A DNA stretch of 32,095 bases, from contig NZ_JAIMEP010000022.1 of the NCBI RefSeq assembly GCF_019794555.1, positions 1-32,095 of the forward strand, read 5' to 3'. The stretch is from Streptococcus suis (GTDB lineage: Bacteria; Bacillota; Bacilli; Lactobacillales; Streptococcaceae). Shown here one piece after another: positions 1-9,572 of the stretch. The notes under the pieces are model-generated. The model made no database searches, was not told where the DNA came from, and saw nothing but the letters and a program-made list of their open reading frames with translations. Positions within the stretch are counted from its first letter, which is position 1. Each line of letters starts with the position of its first letter. Position numbers and translations under genes: made by a program.

Positions 1-116
1 TCCCTTCCTCTCCCCGCTACCTCACGATAGTCAGGCTTGGGAGTCGCTATTGGGTTCACCGGTAGCGGGTGCCCACGGAGGACTTTCACCTCAGATGTAC
101 GACATGCCCGTCGTAC
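1..116 (-). mobile_element. Group IIC-type intron, 5' end (cut by window edge)
   Basis: Read on the minus strand, this begins GTACGACGGGCATGTCGTAC and continues with a GAGGTGAAAGTCCTC stem. That matches the layout of the domain I start of group IIC introns such as the Oceanobacillus iheyensis one: a GUGUG-like 5' end, a GGCAU element, then a short stem carrying GUGARAGUCC. It starts three bases after the T-tract of a terminator, which is the known target preference of class C introns. Only the first ~116 nt are in the window, so the intron-encoded reverse transcriptase and the 3' end cannot be seen. It could be a full intron or a fragment. Confidence 0.72.
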
Positions 117-120
117 TTTC

Positions 121-152
121 AAAAAGGCTAAGGGAAATCCCTAAGCCTTTTT
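121..152 (-). terminator. Rho-independent terminator of the cvfD operon
   Basis: The arms AAAAAGGCTAAGGG and CCCTAAGCCTTTTT form a stem with one mismatch and an AAAT loop, with a U-tract on the minus strand. The stop codon of the S1-domain gene lies inside the stem. The intron end at 116 follows directly. Confidence 0.85.
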
Positions 153-506
153 CGTTTTATCTAAAAATTCTTTTGTTTCCTTAATCCATGTTGGCAAATG
201 TTTCGCTAACGGAGCAAACCCTATTTTATGACGTTCATTCGTAAAACGGTGATGACGAGGAATTTTTTGTTGTTCTTCTTCAAGTGTGCGAGTAGATAAA
301 CTCGCTTTTCCTGAATATTCATCATAATCAACAACCTGTACAAACACTTCCTGACCTAGTTTAAGATAATCAAATATATTATCAACAAATCCAGTCTTAA
401 TTTCAGAAATATGAATGAGCCCGGTTTGACCATTATCCAAATCTACAAAGGCCCCGTATGGTTGAATACCCGTAACTGTCCCTTTAACCTTATCACCGAT
501 TTTCAT
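141..506 (-). CDS. cvfD: S1 domain RNA-binding regulator (CvfD / general stress protein 13 family)
   Basis: A 121-residue protein with one S1 RNA-binding domain in residues 1-70 (GTVTGIQPYGAFVDL, then GLIHISEI) followed by a basic C-terminal tail. It lacks the other domains of ribosomal protein S1 or PNPase, which fits the small cytoplasmic CvfD/YugI family; in pneumococcus CvfD acts as a post-transcriptional regulator. I chose the internal ATG at 506, giving MKIGDKV, because it fits the family start and has GAGG upstream. The next upstream ATG lies inside the preceding gene. It starts one base after the stop of the HAD-cyclophilin gene, so the two are probably cotranscribed and translationally coupled. 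The stop codon lies within the terminator stem. Confidence 0.85.
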   Translation of the reverse strand: MKIGDKVKGTVTGIQPYGAFVDLDNGQTGLIHISEIKTGFVDNIFDYLKLGQEVFVQVVDYDEYSGKASLSTRTLEEEQQKIPRHHRFTNERHKIGFAPLAKHLPTWIKETKEFLDKTKKA

Positions 507-507
507 T

Positions 508-1908
508 TTAATCCTCAACCTCGATTGTCTCAATCACAACATCTTCATGCGGTCGGTCTGCTGAATCCGTCGCCACCGCTGCAATGGTATCTAATACATC
601 AAATGATGCTGTATCCATTAAATGCCCAAATACTGTATGCCGTCGATCTAAATGCGGTGTTCCACCATTGTCAACATATGCTTCAGCAATTTGTTTGGGC
701 CATCCACCACGTTCTAACTCTTTTGCATTATAAGGAAAATTTTGATTTTGGACAATAAAGAATTGACTGCCATTGGTATTTGGTCCGGCATTCGCCATTG
801 AGAGGGCACCACGAAGGTTAAAGGCTTCCATAGAAAACTCATCTTCGAATGATCCACCATAGATTGATTCACCACCCATACCAGTTCCAGTTGGATCTCC
901 ACCTTGAATCATGAAATCTTTGATAATCCGATGGAAAATAATACCATCATAATAGCCATCCTTAGAAAGAGCTACAAAGTTTGCTACTGTTTTTGGAGCA
1001 ATCTCAGGGAAAAGTTTTACATTTAAAACTCCATGATTCGTCTTAATATGTGCAACTGGACCTTCAGCCTTAACCACGTCTAATTGTGGATAGTTTTTTT
1101 CTTTCTCTACCAAACCTAATTTCTCCAAGGCATCAAAAATGCCATCTTCTTCTACTTTTTTTGTAATATAATCAGCACGTTTTTGCAATTCTGGATGTGA
1201 ATGCCCCATTGCAATTGCAATCCCTGCATACTCAAATAATTCAATGTCATTGAGCTCATCCCCAAAAACAAGAACATTTTCTGGTTTTAAACCAAGTTTT
1301 TCAACTATTTTAGCCACACCAGCTGCCTTAGAGGAATCTTTTAAAACAATATCTGATGAAATAGCATCCCAACGAACTGTTCGCAAATCTTCCTGCAATT
1401 GAGCTGGCAACTCGACTTTTTGTCCATCATTTTCAAAGGTCAACATTTGATAAATATCATTCCCCTTGTAAAATTCAGAGTCGGTTTCCAGGCCATCATA
1501 AATCAAATCAATCACTTGACTAATCCGATCGGTCCGAGCTGATAGAGTTCCTTTTTTACTACCTAGCAATCCATATTCAATACCAACTTCCTTCGTCCAG
1601 TCTATTACAGACTTCACCAACTCAGAAGACATTGGTTGATGGTAGACCACTTGGCCTTTGGCATTTTCAACATATGAGCCGTTAATCATGGCAAAATAAT
1701 CCGGTTGCAATGCCTTAATTTCTGGCACTATTCCATATGGTGTACGACCAGAGGCAATTCCTGTTAGAATCCCCTTTTCTTTTAAGGATTTAAAAACCTG
1801 CTGAATAGATTCTGGCATATATCCAGTGGTTTTAACCCGAAGTGTATCATCAATATCAAAAAAGACTATCTTGATTTTTTTAGCTCTATATTTTAATTTT
1901 GCATCCAC
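508..1908 (-). CDS. Fusion of Cof-type HAD phosphatase and cyclophilin peptidyl-prolyl isomerase
   Basis: A 466-residue two-domain protein. Residues ~12-265 are a HAD-IIB (Cof) hydrolase with the nucleophile motif FFDIDDTL near residue 17 and the metal-binding motif GDELND near 217. Residues ~275-466 are a cyclophilin with [19 protein letters not shown] and a later NGSQFFI motif. The first half should dephosphorylate small phosphorylated metabolites and the second should isomerise prolyl bonds; the natural substrates are unknown. There is no signal peptide or membrane segment, so it is cytoplasmic. The start is GTG at 1908, with AAGGA about 13 bases upstream. This fusion is known in streptococci and is not an assembly join: the reading frame is continuous. 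It lies 47 bases after liaR and overlaps the cvfD leader. Confidence 0.9.
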   Translation of the reverse strand: MDAKLKYRAKKIKIVFFDIDDTLRVKTTGYMPESIQQVFKSLKEKGILTGIASGRTPYGIVPEIKALQPDYFAMINGSYVENAKGQVVYHQPMSSELVKSVIDWTKEVGIEYGLLGSKKGTLSARTDRISQVIDLIYDGLETDSEFYKGNDIYQMLTFENDGQKVELPAQLQEDLRTVRWDAISSDIVLKDSSKAAGVAKIVEKLGLKPENVLVFGDELNDIELFEYAGIAIAMGHSHPELQKRADYITKKVEEDGIFDALEKLGLVEKEKNYPQLDVVKAEGPVAHIKTNHGVLNVKLFPEIAPKTVANFVALSKDGYYDGIIFHRIIKDFMIQGGDPTGTGMGGESIYGGSFEDEFSMEAFNLRGALSMANAGPNTNGSQFFIVQNQNFPYNAKELERGGWPKQIAEAYVDNGGTPHLDRRHTVFGHLMDTASFDVLDTIAAVATDSADRPHEDVVIETIEVED

Positions 1909-1955
1909 TCTATTCGATATCCTTTCCGGAAGCTAACTATCTCTCTATTATATCA

Positions 1956-2597
1956 CTATTCTTCATCTTGTGCTACAAGACCATGCTGAAACGCATAAAC
2001 AACTGCTTGTGTTCGATCGCTGACCGCGAGCTTAGATAAAATATTAGATACGTGAGTTTTGACCGTCTTCAAAGAAATAAAGGATTCATCAGCAATTCGT
2101 TGATTATCATACCCCTTTGCTAAAAGGGCTAATATTTCACGTTCGCGAGTAGTCAAGTCCTCATGTAAATCTGGGTATCGCTTGTGATGCTCCACTTTTT
2201 TCTCAACCTCAGTTTCGATTGCATATTCTCCACGCGCAACTTTACGAATCGCAGATAATATTTCATCTGCACTCGATGTTTTTAACATATAGCCCCGTGC
2301 ACCTGCTTCTAACACTGGGTAAATCTTTTCATTATCTAAATAGGATGTTAGTATCACAATTTGTGCTTGAGGCCATTCCTTCAACAATGCTAAAGTAGCT
2401 TCAACACCAGTCATTTTAGGCATAACTAAGTCCATCACAACGACATCTGGTTTGACCTCGAGCGCCTTTATTAAACCTTCTTCACCGTCTCCAGCTTCCG
2501 CCACTACCTCAACATCTGGCTGTAAGTTTAAGTAACTTTTTAATCCTAAACGTACCATTTCATGGTCATCAATCAACATCACTCGAATCGCATTCAT
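1956..2597 (-). CDS. liaR: Response regulator LiaR (VraR family), NarL/LuxR type
   Basis: A 213-residue cytoplasmic DNA-binding response regulator. The receiver domain (residues 1-120) has the acidic pair DD at 10-11 and phosphoacceptor Asp56 in VVVMDLVMP. The C-terminal LuxR-type helix-turn-helix (about 148-207) contains LTTREREILALLAKG and SLKTVKTHVSNILSKL. In the LiaFSR system, cell-envelope damage leads LiaS to phosphorylate LiaR, which activates stress genes. The gene overlaps the end of liaS by 29 bases and has AAAGGA upstream of the ATG, which indicates tight coupling. Its position after liaF and liaS settles the LiaR call over other NarL-type regulators. Confidence 0.94.
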   Translation of the reverse strand: MNAIRVMLIDDHEMVRLGLKSYLNLQPDVEVVAEAGDGEEGLIKALEVKPDVVVMDLVMPKMTGVEATLALLKEWPQAQIVILTSYLDNEKIYPVLEAGARGYMLKTSSADEILSAIRKVARGEYAIETEVEKKVEHHKRYPDLHEDLTTREREILALLAKGYDNQRIADESFISLKTVKTHVSNILSKLAVSDRTQAVVYAFQHGLVAQDEE

Positions 2598-3588
2598 CTT
2601 CTTTTCCTTTCAATAGAGGGATACGAATATCAATGGCAACCCCCTTATTCGGAGCCGTGCGAATTTTAATCGTCCCAGCCATATCCTCAACCCGCTCACG
2701 TATATTTTGTAATCCGTAACTCAATTCATCATCAGCACCCTGTTGAAAACCAATACCATCATCAGTCATTTTCAACTGTAACTCTGTCTCTTTTTGCATT
2801 AAGTACACATCCAAATGCTTGGCTTTGGCATGCCGCAAAGTATTACTAATGATTTCCTGTGCAATACGGAAAAGGTGTTCTTCTATTAACTTTGGTAATT
2901 CATTTACATCATGTTGAAAATGGACAACAATACTACTTTTATCGCTCACTTCACGTAATATAAGTTCAAATCCTTCTACTAAGGTCTTACTTTCAAGTTC
3001 ACTTGGACGTAGATGAAGCAATAATATCCTTAAATCTCTTTGAGCAGACTCAATCATATCCTTTACTAAAATCAACTGTTCCTGAACTGTCTCTTGTGGA
3101 AGCGAGACAATATTAGATGAAAGACCAGACAAAATCATACTCGTCGCAAACAATTCTTGACTAACCGTATCATGCAAATCCCTTGCAATCCTTTTTCTTT
3201 CCCCCTCGACAATCTCTTCACGATTTACCAAGTCTTGATTATCTAACAATTGAACCTGTCTAGTTAAAGTTTTAACTTTATCAGATAATTGTAATAAAAG
3301 GGGATCTTCCTCATGGTTGTCCTTAATCGACTTGTTTTTCAAAATTGCCTGCAATTTTAAGCGCATTACTTGAGTGGATACGAGGGATACTGTTTGGACC
3401 AAAATTCCTAAAAAGAGGCTCAGTACAATAATCAATAGAACGATTGTCATTATAAATTGATTCGTAGAAACCCAGAGAGACGGATTCAATAACGAATAAT
3501 TCAACAATGGTAATACGGATGCAATGACAACTAATACAATCAGTGCTGATAGCCAAACAAGCAGAAAATAGGTTCTACTTTTGATCAT
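2569..3588 (-). CDS. liaS: Sensor histidine kinase LiaS (VraS family)
   Basis: A 339-residue membrane sensor kinase. Two hydrophobic helices near residues 8-30 and 46-70 enclose only a short extracellular loop, as expected for an intramembrane-sensing kinase. The HisKA_3 dimerisation helix carries the phosphorylated His139 in RIARDLHDTVSQEL. The C-terminal ATPase domain has DDGIGF and GLQNIRERV. It should phosphorylate LiaR under wall or membrane stress and is kept inactive by LiaF. The ATG overlaps the liaF stop codon (ATGA), so translation is coupled. The acidic C-terminal end is encoded within the overlap with liaR. Confidence 0.94.
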   Translation of the reverse strand: MIKSRTYFLLVWLSALIVLVVIASVLPLLNYSLLNPSLWVSTNQFIMTIVLLIIVLSLFLGILVQTVSLVSTQVMRLKLQAILKNKSIKDNHEEDPLLLQLSDKVKTLTRQVQLLDNQDLVNREEIVEGERKRIARDLHDTVSQELFATSMILSGLSSNIVSLPQETVQEQLILVKDMIESAQRDLRILLLHLRPSELESKTLVEGFELILREVSDKSSIVVHFQHDVNELPKLIEEHLFRIAQEIISNTLRHAKAKHLDVYLMQKETELQLKMTDDGIGFQQGADDELSYGLQNIRERVEDMAGTIKIRTAPNKGVAIDIRIPLLKGKEDECDSSDVD

Positions 3589-4280
3589 ACGCGGATTACC
3601 TCCACATCACCAAACAAACTATTGACTACTACTTTTACCCGTTTATGTGAATCACGATAACCTGGGCTAGCTATAGAAATACTTTCATTCCGCAAATCCC
3701 AAAAAGAGAGATCTAAAAATTGAACACGACCATATATGCTTGAAGCAGATACAGAAATTTCAACATCGATAGGCAAAATAATTTTTGTTTTTCCAAATGT
3801 TTTGCGTATAACAACAATATTATCGCGACCAACAAGTACGGTTTGGTCTAAGTCAACTACATCGTTACCAAAGAGACGGACAATATTAATGTCTTCAAAT
3901 CCATACCGATCCTGCGAATGGTTTTGGCCACCAAACCACCTATTTTTTTCTTTTTGGGCAACCAATGCATGATCATCAAAAATAATATGAGTATACTGAT
4001 TTCGTTTTTCATATCGTGAAAAGAAGTTCACCAACATATACACCACGAGCATCATTATGCCAATGATAAAGAACGGATTTAATACAAATACTAAAAATAT
4101 TAAAGAGACTGCGCTAATTAATAGGACGCTACTGAGCTCTCTTCCTAAAAAATTCCAAATTACAAGAAGCAGTATAGCCATCAATAATAGTGTTCTACTT
4201 GCTTCATTTGCCACCACATCGAACAAGGCTAGAGTGAACAGAACACTCTCTAGCAATAGAAACATTCGAATTTTCCACAT
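3585..4280 (-). CDS. liaF: LiaF, membrane inhibitor of the LiaSR system
   Basis: A 231-residue protein with several N-terminal hydrophobic segments (roughly residues 5-90) and a soluble C-terminal domain of the LiaF/DUF2154 type that ends in the conserved beta-strand pattern VVVNSLFGDVEVIRV. In the family LiaF binds and silences LiaS until the envelope is disturbed. A TTG two codons upstream (4286) could also start the frame, but AGGAAG lies seven bases before the ATG at 4280 and only one base before the TTG, so I use the ATG. It is first in the liaF-liaS-liaR unit, about 140 bases after stkP with a probable terminator between. Confidence 0.9.
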   Translation of the reverse strand: MWKIRMFLLLESVLFTLALFDVVANEASRTLLLMAILLLVIWNFLGRELSSVLLISAVSLIFLVFVLNPFFIIGIMMLVVYMLVNFFSRYEKRNQYTHIIFDDHALVAQKEKNRWFGGQNHSQDRYGFEDINIVRLFGNDVVDLDQTVLVGRDNIVVIRKTFGKTKIILPIDVEISVSASSIYGRVQFLDLSFWDLRNESISIASPGYRDSHKRVKVVVNSLFGDVEVIRV

Positions 4281-4383
4281 ATTCAAACTTCCTTTCTATA
4301 TTATTTTATCAAATTTTTAGAAAAAGAACTCCATCTGTGGATGGAATTTCGAATCCAGCCTACATAAGCATCAAACCTAAATA

Positions 4384-4414
4384 AATAAGGCGGACTAAAA
4401 CATCCCACCTTATT
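4384..4414 (-). terminator. Probable terminator after stkP
   Basis: Minus-strand arms AATAAGGTGGG and CCGCCTTATT pair with one mismatch, followed by TATTTA instead of a clean T-run. It separates the kinase operon from liaFSR but may allow read-through. A smaller hairpin, CCATC-TGTG-GATGG, lies at about 4330-4343 in the liaF leader. Confidence 0.6.
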
Positions 4415-4420
4415 TCATAT

Positions 4421-6394
4421 TTATTCACCACTACTTGTTGTTGTGCTACTTGAACTTTCTGTTGTTCCAGTAGTTGTTGACGATGAACTTGTAGTCGCAA
4501 CTGTAACATATAAAGTTACAGCTCCATCAATAATAGTTCCTGCCTCAGGATATTGTCCAATCACAATATCGCTCGTAGAGCTAATAAAACTACGATCTTC
4601 TTGTTTCTCAATCGAGGTAACACCTAAGGATTGTAGTTGATTTCGAGCTTCAGAGTACGTATATCCTGCGGAAACAAGATCTGGCATAACAATTTCCTTA
4701 CCCTTTGAGACCGTCATATTTATAACTGATCCTTTTTCCAATTCTACATTCGGTAGTGGATCTGTTCTAATCACATTCCCTTGACTTACACTCGTGCTGT
4801 ATTCTTCTGATATCGTTCCAACAATAAACCCTGCTGCTTCAAGAAGTTGTTTAGCAGTATCTTGAGATTTTCCAGTTACATCTGGTACAGATTGAGGTTG
4901 TGTCCCCTTCGAAACAATGACCGTCACAGTGCTTCCTTTTTCTTTTGAACTATTTGCCACAGGATCTGTTTTGATAACATACCCATCTTCAACTGAATCG
5001 CTATACTCTTCTTTTTTAGTCACCTTAAAACCAAGAGCTTCCAATTCTGATTGTGCTGTATCTACATCATTGCCACTAACATCTGGCACAGTAACCATTG
5101 CTACACTCGCAACAACTATATCTACCTTGCTACCCTCTCTTCGCGAGGCATTCGCTTCAGGAGTAGTCCTTATCACTGAACCTTCTTTTACTTCAGTTGA
5201 AGCCTCTTCTGTGATATTCCCAACAACTAATCCAGAAACTTCAATTTTCTCCTTTGCCACATCCAACGTTTCTCCAACCACATTAGGAACTTGAACAGTT
5301 GCAGGAGTGTTATAGATTAGGAATCCTAATGCAGCGACTGTTAGTAATATAACTCCAATCAAAACTTTATAACGAGTTCTAATCCCTCTTCGCGGTTTCA
5401 ATGTCTGCTTAGAAGTTGATTTAGAAATTGGTTTCAGATCTGTTTTAGTGGCAGATATTATTGGTTCTTCTTGGACTTTCGTATCAACGTTTGCTTGAGA
5501 AAGTTTTGGTAGTGTCTTTGTATCAACTCGATTACCTTCCAAAAATACTCGTTGCTCATTCCTTCTTTCCACGGAAAGTGATGATGCTAAATCTGCATAC
5601 ATTTCTGCAACAGACTTATACCGTTCACTAAGCTTCTTTGCCGTTGCTTTTAAGACAACATTTTCGAGAGCTTGTGGTACATTTGCATTTTCTTCTCTTA
5701 CAGAGGGTAGGGGTTTTTGGAAATGTTGCAAAGCAATTGTTACAGCGCTATCACCATCATATGGAATACGCCCTGTTAACATTTCAAAGAGAATAATCCC
5801 CATTGCGTAGATATCACTTTGAATCGTCGCTTTTCCCCCACGAGCTTGCTCAGGAGAAAGATAATGAACAGATCCAAGCATTGAATTAGTTTGTGTGAGA
5901 CTGGTTTCTGCAAATGCGACCGCAATACCGAAATCAGTAACCTTAGCTACACCATCTTTTGTTAATAATACGTTTTGGGGTTTTAAATCCCTATGAACTA
6001 TACCACGTGTATGCGCCATTCTCATCGCCAATAGAATCTGCCCCATTATTCGAACAGCAACATCATTAGCCAGCGGTGCATTTTCTTTTATATAGCGCTT
6101 TAAATCAAGACCATCAACATATTCCATCGCCAAATATTGCTGTCCATCTTCTTCACCAATATCTGAAATACGAACAATATTCGGATGATCCAAATCTGCC
6201 ATAGCTCGCGCTTCTCTTTGAAAACGCTGAACAGCAATTTGATCCGTTTGATAGTTGGTTCGAAGTACCTTCACAGCAACTTCTTCTCCATCCAAAATCA
6301 AATCTCTAGCAAGGTAGACATCCGCCATCCCTCCACGACCAATTTGCCGTATAATTCGATACCGACCGGCAAATATTTTACCGATTTGAATCAT
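4421..6394 (-). CDS. stkP: Membrane Ser/Thr protein kinase with four PASTA repeats (StkP/PknB)
   Basis: A 657-residue eukaryotic-type kinase. The cytoplasmic kinase domain (about 10-275) has the glycine loop [13 protein letters not shown]-binding Lys42, catalytic HRDLKPQN with Asp136 and DFG at Asp154. A linker leads to one transmembrane helix (about 343-361). Four extracellular PASTA units follow (about 366-430, 434-497, 502-565, 568-633), then a Ser/Thr-rich tail. PASTA repeats bind muropeptides or lipid II, and the pneumococcal kinase phosphorylates division proteins such as MapZ and DivIVA. The start ATG overlaps the phosphatase stop (TAATG), so kinase and phosphatase are coupled. MapZ, GpsB and PBP1a, its usual partners, lie elsewhere in this window. 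Confidence 0.96.
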   Translation of the reverse strand: MIQIGKIFAGRYRIIRQIGRGGMADVYLARDLILDGEEVAVKVLRTNYQTDQIAVQRFQREARAMADLDHPNIVRISDIGEEDGQQYLAMEYVDGLDLKRYIKENAPLANDVAVRIMGQILLAMRMAHTRGIVHRDLKPQNVLLTKDGVAKVTDFGIAVAFAETSLTQTNSMLGSVHYLSPEQARGGKATIQSDIYAMGIILFEMLTGRIPYDGDSAVTIALQHFQKPLPSVREENANVPQALENVVLKATAKKLSERYKSVAEMYADLASSLSVERRNEQRVFLEGNRVDTKTLPKLSQANVDTKVQEEPIISATKTDLKPISKSTSKQTLKPRRGIRTRYKVLIGVILLTVAALGFLIYNTPATVQVPNVVGETLDVAKEKIEVSGLVVGNITEEASTEVKEGSVIRTTPEANASRREGSKVDIVVASVAMVTVPDVSGNDVDTAQSELEALGFKVTKKEEYSDSVEDGYVIKTDPVANSSKEKGSTVTVIVSKGTQPQSVPDVTGKSQDTAKQLLEAAGFIVGTISEEYSTSVSQGNVIRTDPLPNVELEKGSVINMTVSKGKEIVMPDLVSAGYTYSEARNQLQSLGVTSIEKQEDRSFISSTSDIVIGQYPEAGTIIDGAVTLYVTVATTSSSSTTTGTTESSSSTTTSSGE

Positions 6395-7131
6395 TAGTGC
6401 GCCTCCTCCGTTATATGCAGAAGTGCAACTGTAATATTATCTAAACCACCAGCGTTATTTGCAAAACGAATCAATGTTTCAGCCTTACTTTCGAGAGAGA
6501 CATCACTCAGTACGATATCGCGAATATCATCAACCGATACCATGTTTGTCAACCCATCACTATTTATGATAACGAAATCTCCCACCTCAAGAGTCTTCAA
6601 GGCAATATCTGGCTCAATCGGATCTGCTTGCCCAATAGATTGAGTAACAATATTCTTTTGTGGATGGCGCTGTGCCTCTTCTTCAGTTAGTTGACCTGCT
6701 CTTACCAAAGCACCAACCAAGGAATGATCATTAGTGAGACGAGAATACTCCCCATCATGAATCAATCCAACGCGAGAATCACCAACATGGGCATAAATCA
6801 TTTGATTCTCAATAATGACAACTGCCTCTAAAGTTGTCCCCATCCCTTTATATTCTTCCGTCTGTCCCAATTCATGGATTTTTTTATTTTCTTGATCAAT
6901 GACCTCAACCATCCATTCCCGAACATCATTCAACGTTGATAATTGAGTGTCAACCCAAGCAATTCCAAGATCAGTTGCTGTCATTTCACTAGCCACATGT
7001 CCCGCACGGTGACCCCCCATTCCATCCGCTAATACGATTAAATCAATACCAGCTCTATTGGTATAGCGGTTCACATAATCTTGGTTATTTGAACGTTTGA
7101 GTCCAACATCTGTTAATAATGCAATTTCCAT
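6394..7131 (-). CDS. phpP: PP2C-type Ser/Thr phosphatase PhpP (Stp1)
   Basis: A 246-residue cytoplasmic metal-dependent phosphatase that reverses StkP phosphorylation. PP2C motifs are visible in order: the N-terminal [21 protein letters not shown] with metal-binding Asp, [23 protein letters not shown], and the C-terminal GGLDNITV. I use the ATG at 7131 ([10 protein letters not shown]) because it matches the family start. A TTG at 7155 in the same frame adds eight residues and lies only three bases from a strong AGGAGG, which is too close. The Shine-Dalgarno sequence is thus 27 bases from the preferred ATG, with a small hairpin between them. It overlaps stkP by one base. Confidence 0.93.
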   Translation of the reverse strand: MEIALLTDVGLKRSNNQDYVNRYTNRAGIDLIVLADGMGGHRAGHVASEMTATDLGIAWVDTQLSTLNDVREWMVEVIDQENKKIHELGQTEEYKGMGTTLEAVVIIENQMIYAHVGDSRVGLIHDGEYSRLTNDHSLVGALVRAGQLTEEEAQRHPQKNIVTQSIGQADPIEPDIALKTLEVGDFVIINSDGLTNMVSVDDIRDIVLSDVSLESKAETLIRFANNAGGLDNITVALLHITEEAH

Positions 7132-7143
7132 ATTTATTCTACC

Positions 7144-7156
7144 GTTGCGAAGCAAC
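7144..7156 (-). promoter_or_regulatory. Hairpin between Shine-Dalgarno sequence and phpP start
   Basis: GTTGC-TTC-GCAAC forms a perfect 5-bp stem directly after AGGAGGAA and before GGTAGAATAAATATG. Folding would bring the Shine-Dalgarno sequence closer to the start codon. The effect is inference. Confidence 0.4.
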
Positions 7157-7170
7157 TTCCTCCTCTTATT

Positions 7171-8481
7171 CTAGGATTTTCGTCTAAATTGACTAATGAA
7201 AAATCCATCAGTTTCAAATAGTTCTGGTGTAATTAACAAACAGCCATCCACCATAATATCAGTTAGATAATGTTCTAACCTCACCTGCTCAAAATTCGGA
7301 TGATCGGCTAAAAACTCTCGAACAACCTCTTGGTTTTCTTTAGCAATAATCGTACAAGTACTATAGGTTATTATACCACCTATTTTCAGGGTTTGGCAAA
7401 CACTGTCTAATATTTGCAATTGAATACTTTTCAATGAATCAAAATCCATTGCAGCTTTATTATAACGAATATCTGGCTTACGACGGATAAGCCCTATTCC
7501 GGAACAAGGGGCATCCACCAATATTTTATCAAAGCTATCGGGACCAAATGTTTCATGAACTTGACTTGCATCTAATCGCATAGTCTCTATTTTCTCAGCC
7601 AATCCCAATCGATGAGCATTTTCTTCAATTAACGCCAACTTATGATCATAAAGGTCCAAGGCAGTAACTTTACCAGTTGTAAGATAACTCGCTATATGAC
7701 AGGTTTTTCCACCCGGAGCCGCACAGGCATCCAAGATTGTTTCCTGACCCTGTAGTTTCAACGTTGGAGCGACAAGTTGACTGGTTTCATCTTGGATCGT
7801 TAAAAGCCCATCTTTAAAATAATCTGTTCCTGCAAAGTGTCCATGTGATTTTACCAGACCAACAGGTGATAATCTTGAAACATCCGCACCTAATTCTCTT
7901 GCTAAACGATTTACTTGTTTAGGATCTGTCACGCGAACACTGGCTTTATTTCGAGTGTGCAGACTTTGAAAAATCTTCTCTGCGCGGTCCTCACCGTATT
8001 CCGTAATTAAGGTTTGGACCAACCAAACTGGTACAGAATATTGAATAGAAAACCGTTTATTTTTTCGTTTAATATCAGATGGACTTGGCAACGAAGTCTG
8101 ACTGATTTTACGAAGAACTGCATTGACAAACTTGTCTGCACCTCGGCCTCTTTTCGCGATTTGTACAGCCTCATTGACTACAGCGTGAATAGGCAGTTTA
8201 TCCAAATAGAGTAGCTGATACAGACTCAACATGAGTAGATAGTATACCCATGTATCTAACTTTTCTCTATCCTCAATAAAATGTGCCAAATACCACTCTA
8301 GGGTAATTTTACGAGAAACCGTCCCATAAACCAACTCGGTCACCAAGCCCTTGTCCTGTGCTGATAAACGAGAAGATTCTAGGGCCTTATTGAGAGCAAT
8401 GTTCGAGTAAGCCCCTTGATCAAAGACTTGTTCCAATACGGATAAGGCTAGACCTCTTGCTGATTCTTGTTTATTGACCAC
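7171..8481 (-). CDS. rsmB: 16S rRNA (cytosine-967-C5)-methyltransferase RsmB
   Basis: About 436 residues. The N-terminal third is a NusB-like RNA-binding domain ([13 protein letters not shown] helix, then [11 protein letters not shown]) and the C-terminal part is a SAM-dependent m5C methyltransferase with SAM-binding [10 protein letters not shown], the DAPCSG motif whose Cys releases product, and YSTCTI carrying the catalytic Cys. It methylates C967 of 16S rRNA. The open frame extends to an ATG at 8520 inside fmt. I prefer the GTG at 8481 (or TTG at 8484), because AGGTGG lies just upstream and the length then fits the family. The gene overlaps the fmt end by about 11 bases and is in one operon with phpP and stkP. 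Confidence 0.92.
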   Translation of the reverse strand: MVNKQESARGLALSVLEQVFDQGAYSNIALNKALESSRLSAQDKGLVTELVYGTVSRKITLEWYLAHFIEDREKLDTWVYYLLMLSLYQLLYLDKLPIHAVVNEAVQIAKRGRGADKFVNAVLRKISQTSLPSPSDIKRKNKRFSIQYSVPVWLVQTLITEYGEDRAEKIFQSLHTRNKASVRVTDPKQVNRLARELGADVSRLSPVGLVKSHGHFAGTDYFKDGLLTIQDETSQLVAPTLKLQGQETILDACAAPGGKTCHIASYLTTGKVTALDLYDHKLALIEENAHRLGLAEKIETMRLDASQVHETFGPDSFDKILVDAPCSGIGLIRRKPDIRYNKAAMDFDSLKSIQLQILDSVCQTLKIGGIITYSTCTIIAKENQEVVREFLADHPNFEQVRLEHYLTDIMVDGCLLITPELFETDGFFISQFRRKS

Positions 8482-9409
8482 CAAATCGATTTCCCACCTT
8501 GATATCTCGACCAGCTCCATTTAAGAAGTCTGCAATCGTCATTTTTGGCTTACCAGCCGGCTGGACTGTTTTCAGAGAAAGGGCTCCCTGACCTGTCGCA
8601 ATAACCAATTCTTTTTTTCTTCGAGCAATAACCTGACCGACTGGTCCTTCACCTTCTGTTTCTACAGCTTCTTGAATTTTAAACCGTTCCCCTTGCCAAT
8701 AGGTATGAGCAACAGGCCATGGGTACATACCTCTAATCTGATTAAATAGTTGACGAGCTGTCTTATTCCAATCCAGTACCTCTTCCTCTGGCTGAATATT
8801 TGGCGAGAAAGTTACCTGTTCTGGATTTTGAGCGACTGGTTTCAAGTCACCAGCAATATAGGCAGGTAGGGTTTCTAACAATAAATCCCGACCAACAACA
8901 GCCAACTTTTCAAACAAGGTACCGACATTGTCGCTTTCTTCAATAGCAATACTATTGCTGGAAATCATGTCACCGGCATCCATTTCCTTGACCATTTCCA
9001 TTATGGTTACGCCGACACGGTCATCACCGTTAATCAAAGCGTAATGGATGGGGGCACCGCCACGGTATTTAGGAAGAAGAGAAGCGTGAACATTGACTGC
9101 AAAGTCAACTGATTTCAATAATTTGGTTGGTAGGAATTGCCCAAAAGCTGCCGTCACAATCCCGTCTGCTCCTAAATTCATCAGCTCATCCATTTCTTGA
9201 CTTCCTGATAGCTTCTCTGGTTGATAGACTGGTAAATTGTATTTCAAGGCTACTTCTTTCACAGGTGTCATTTGGATGACTTTTTTCCGTCCAACAGCTC
9301 GGTCTGGTTGGGTTACAATAGCAAGTATTTCATAATTATTATTCGCTAATAACCCCTTTAAGACAGTAGCCGAAAACGCTGGTGTTCCCATAAAAATCAA
9401 CTTTGTCAT
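8471..9409 (-). CDS. fmt: Methionyl-tRNA formyltransferase
   Basis: A 312-residue cytoplasmic enzyme that formylates the amino group of methionyl-initiator tRNA using 10-formyl-tetrahydrofolate. The N-terminal Rossmann-like domain starts [11 protein letters not shown], and the active-site region [17 protein letters not shown] contains the conserved Asn-His-Asp environment of the family. The C-terminal OB-like domain begins around residue 205. Length is normal. It heads the minus-strand run fmt-rsmB-phpP-stkP, with two promoter-like -10 boxes upstream and an overlap into rsmB, a gene order conserved in streptococci. Confidence 0.96.
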   Translation of the reverse strand: MTKLIFMGTPAFSATVLKGLLANNNYEILAIVTQPDRAVGRKKVIQMTPVKEVALKYNLPVYQPEKLSGSQEMDELMNLGADGIVTAAFGQFLPTKLLKSVDFAVNVHASLLPKYRGGAPIHYALINGDDRVGVTIMEMVKEMDAGDMISSNSIAIEESDNVGTLFEKLAVVGRDLLLETLPAYIAGDLKPVAQNPEQVTFSPNIQPEEEVLDWNKTARQLFNQIRGMYPWPVAHTYWQGERFKIQEAVETEGEGPVGQVIARRKKELVIATGQGALSLKTVQPAGKPKMTIADFLNGAGRDIKVGNRFGGQ

Positions 9410-9449
9410 GCTTCCTCTCTCATCTCCCTTTCATTCGTACTAATTTTTG

Positions 9450-9471
9450 ATTATACTATCTCCTAATTATA
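9450..9471 (-). promoter_or_regulatory. Tandem -10 boxes upstream of fmt
   Basis: Two TATAAT boxes lie on the minus strand at 9466-9471 (extended form TGGTATAAT) and 9450-9455. No convincing -35 is seen for either, so the extended -10 is the stronger candidate for the start of the fmt-rsmB-phpP-stkP transcript. Confidence 0.5.
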
Positions 9472-9545
9472 CCATTTATACTTATTTTTTCCTTAATTCA
9501 AGGTTTATTTGAATTAATAAAGCACTATGAAAATAAATTTGGAAT

Positions 9546-9572
9546 AAAAAAATGCAAGATCAATAGTGACCT
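9546..9572 (-). terminator. Weak terminator after priA
   Basis: AGGTCA-CTAT-TGATCT (one G-U pair) overlaps the priA stop and is followed within four bases by seven T. The short stem makes this a moderate call. Confidence 0.45.

Noticed and set aside
1..120. tRNA or rRNA fragment at the left edge
   Set aside because: No cloverleaf or rRNA signature fits; the 5' end and GTGAAAGTCC stem fit a group II intron better.
4278..4286. TTG start for liaF
   Set aside because: The ribosome site is only one base from the TTG and is well spaced for the ATG two codons on.
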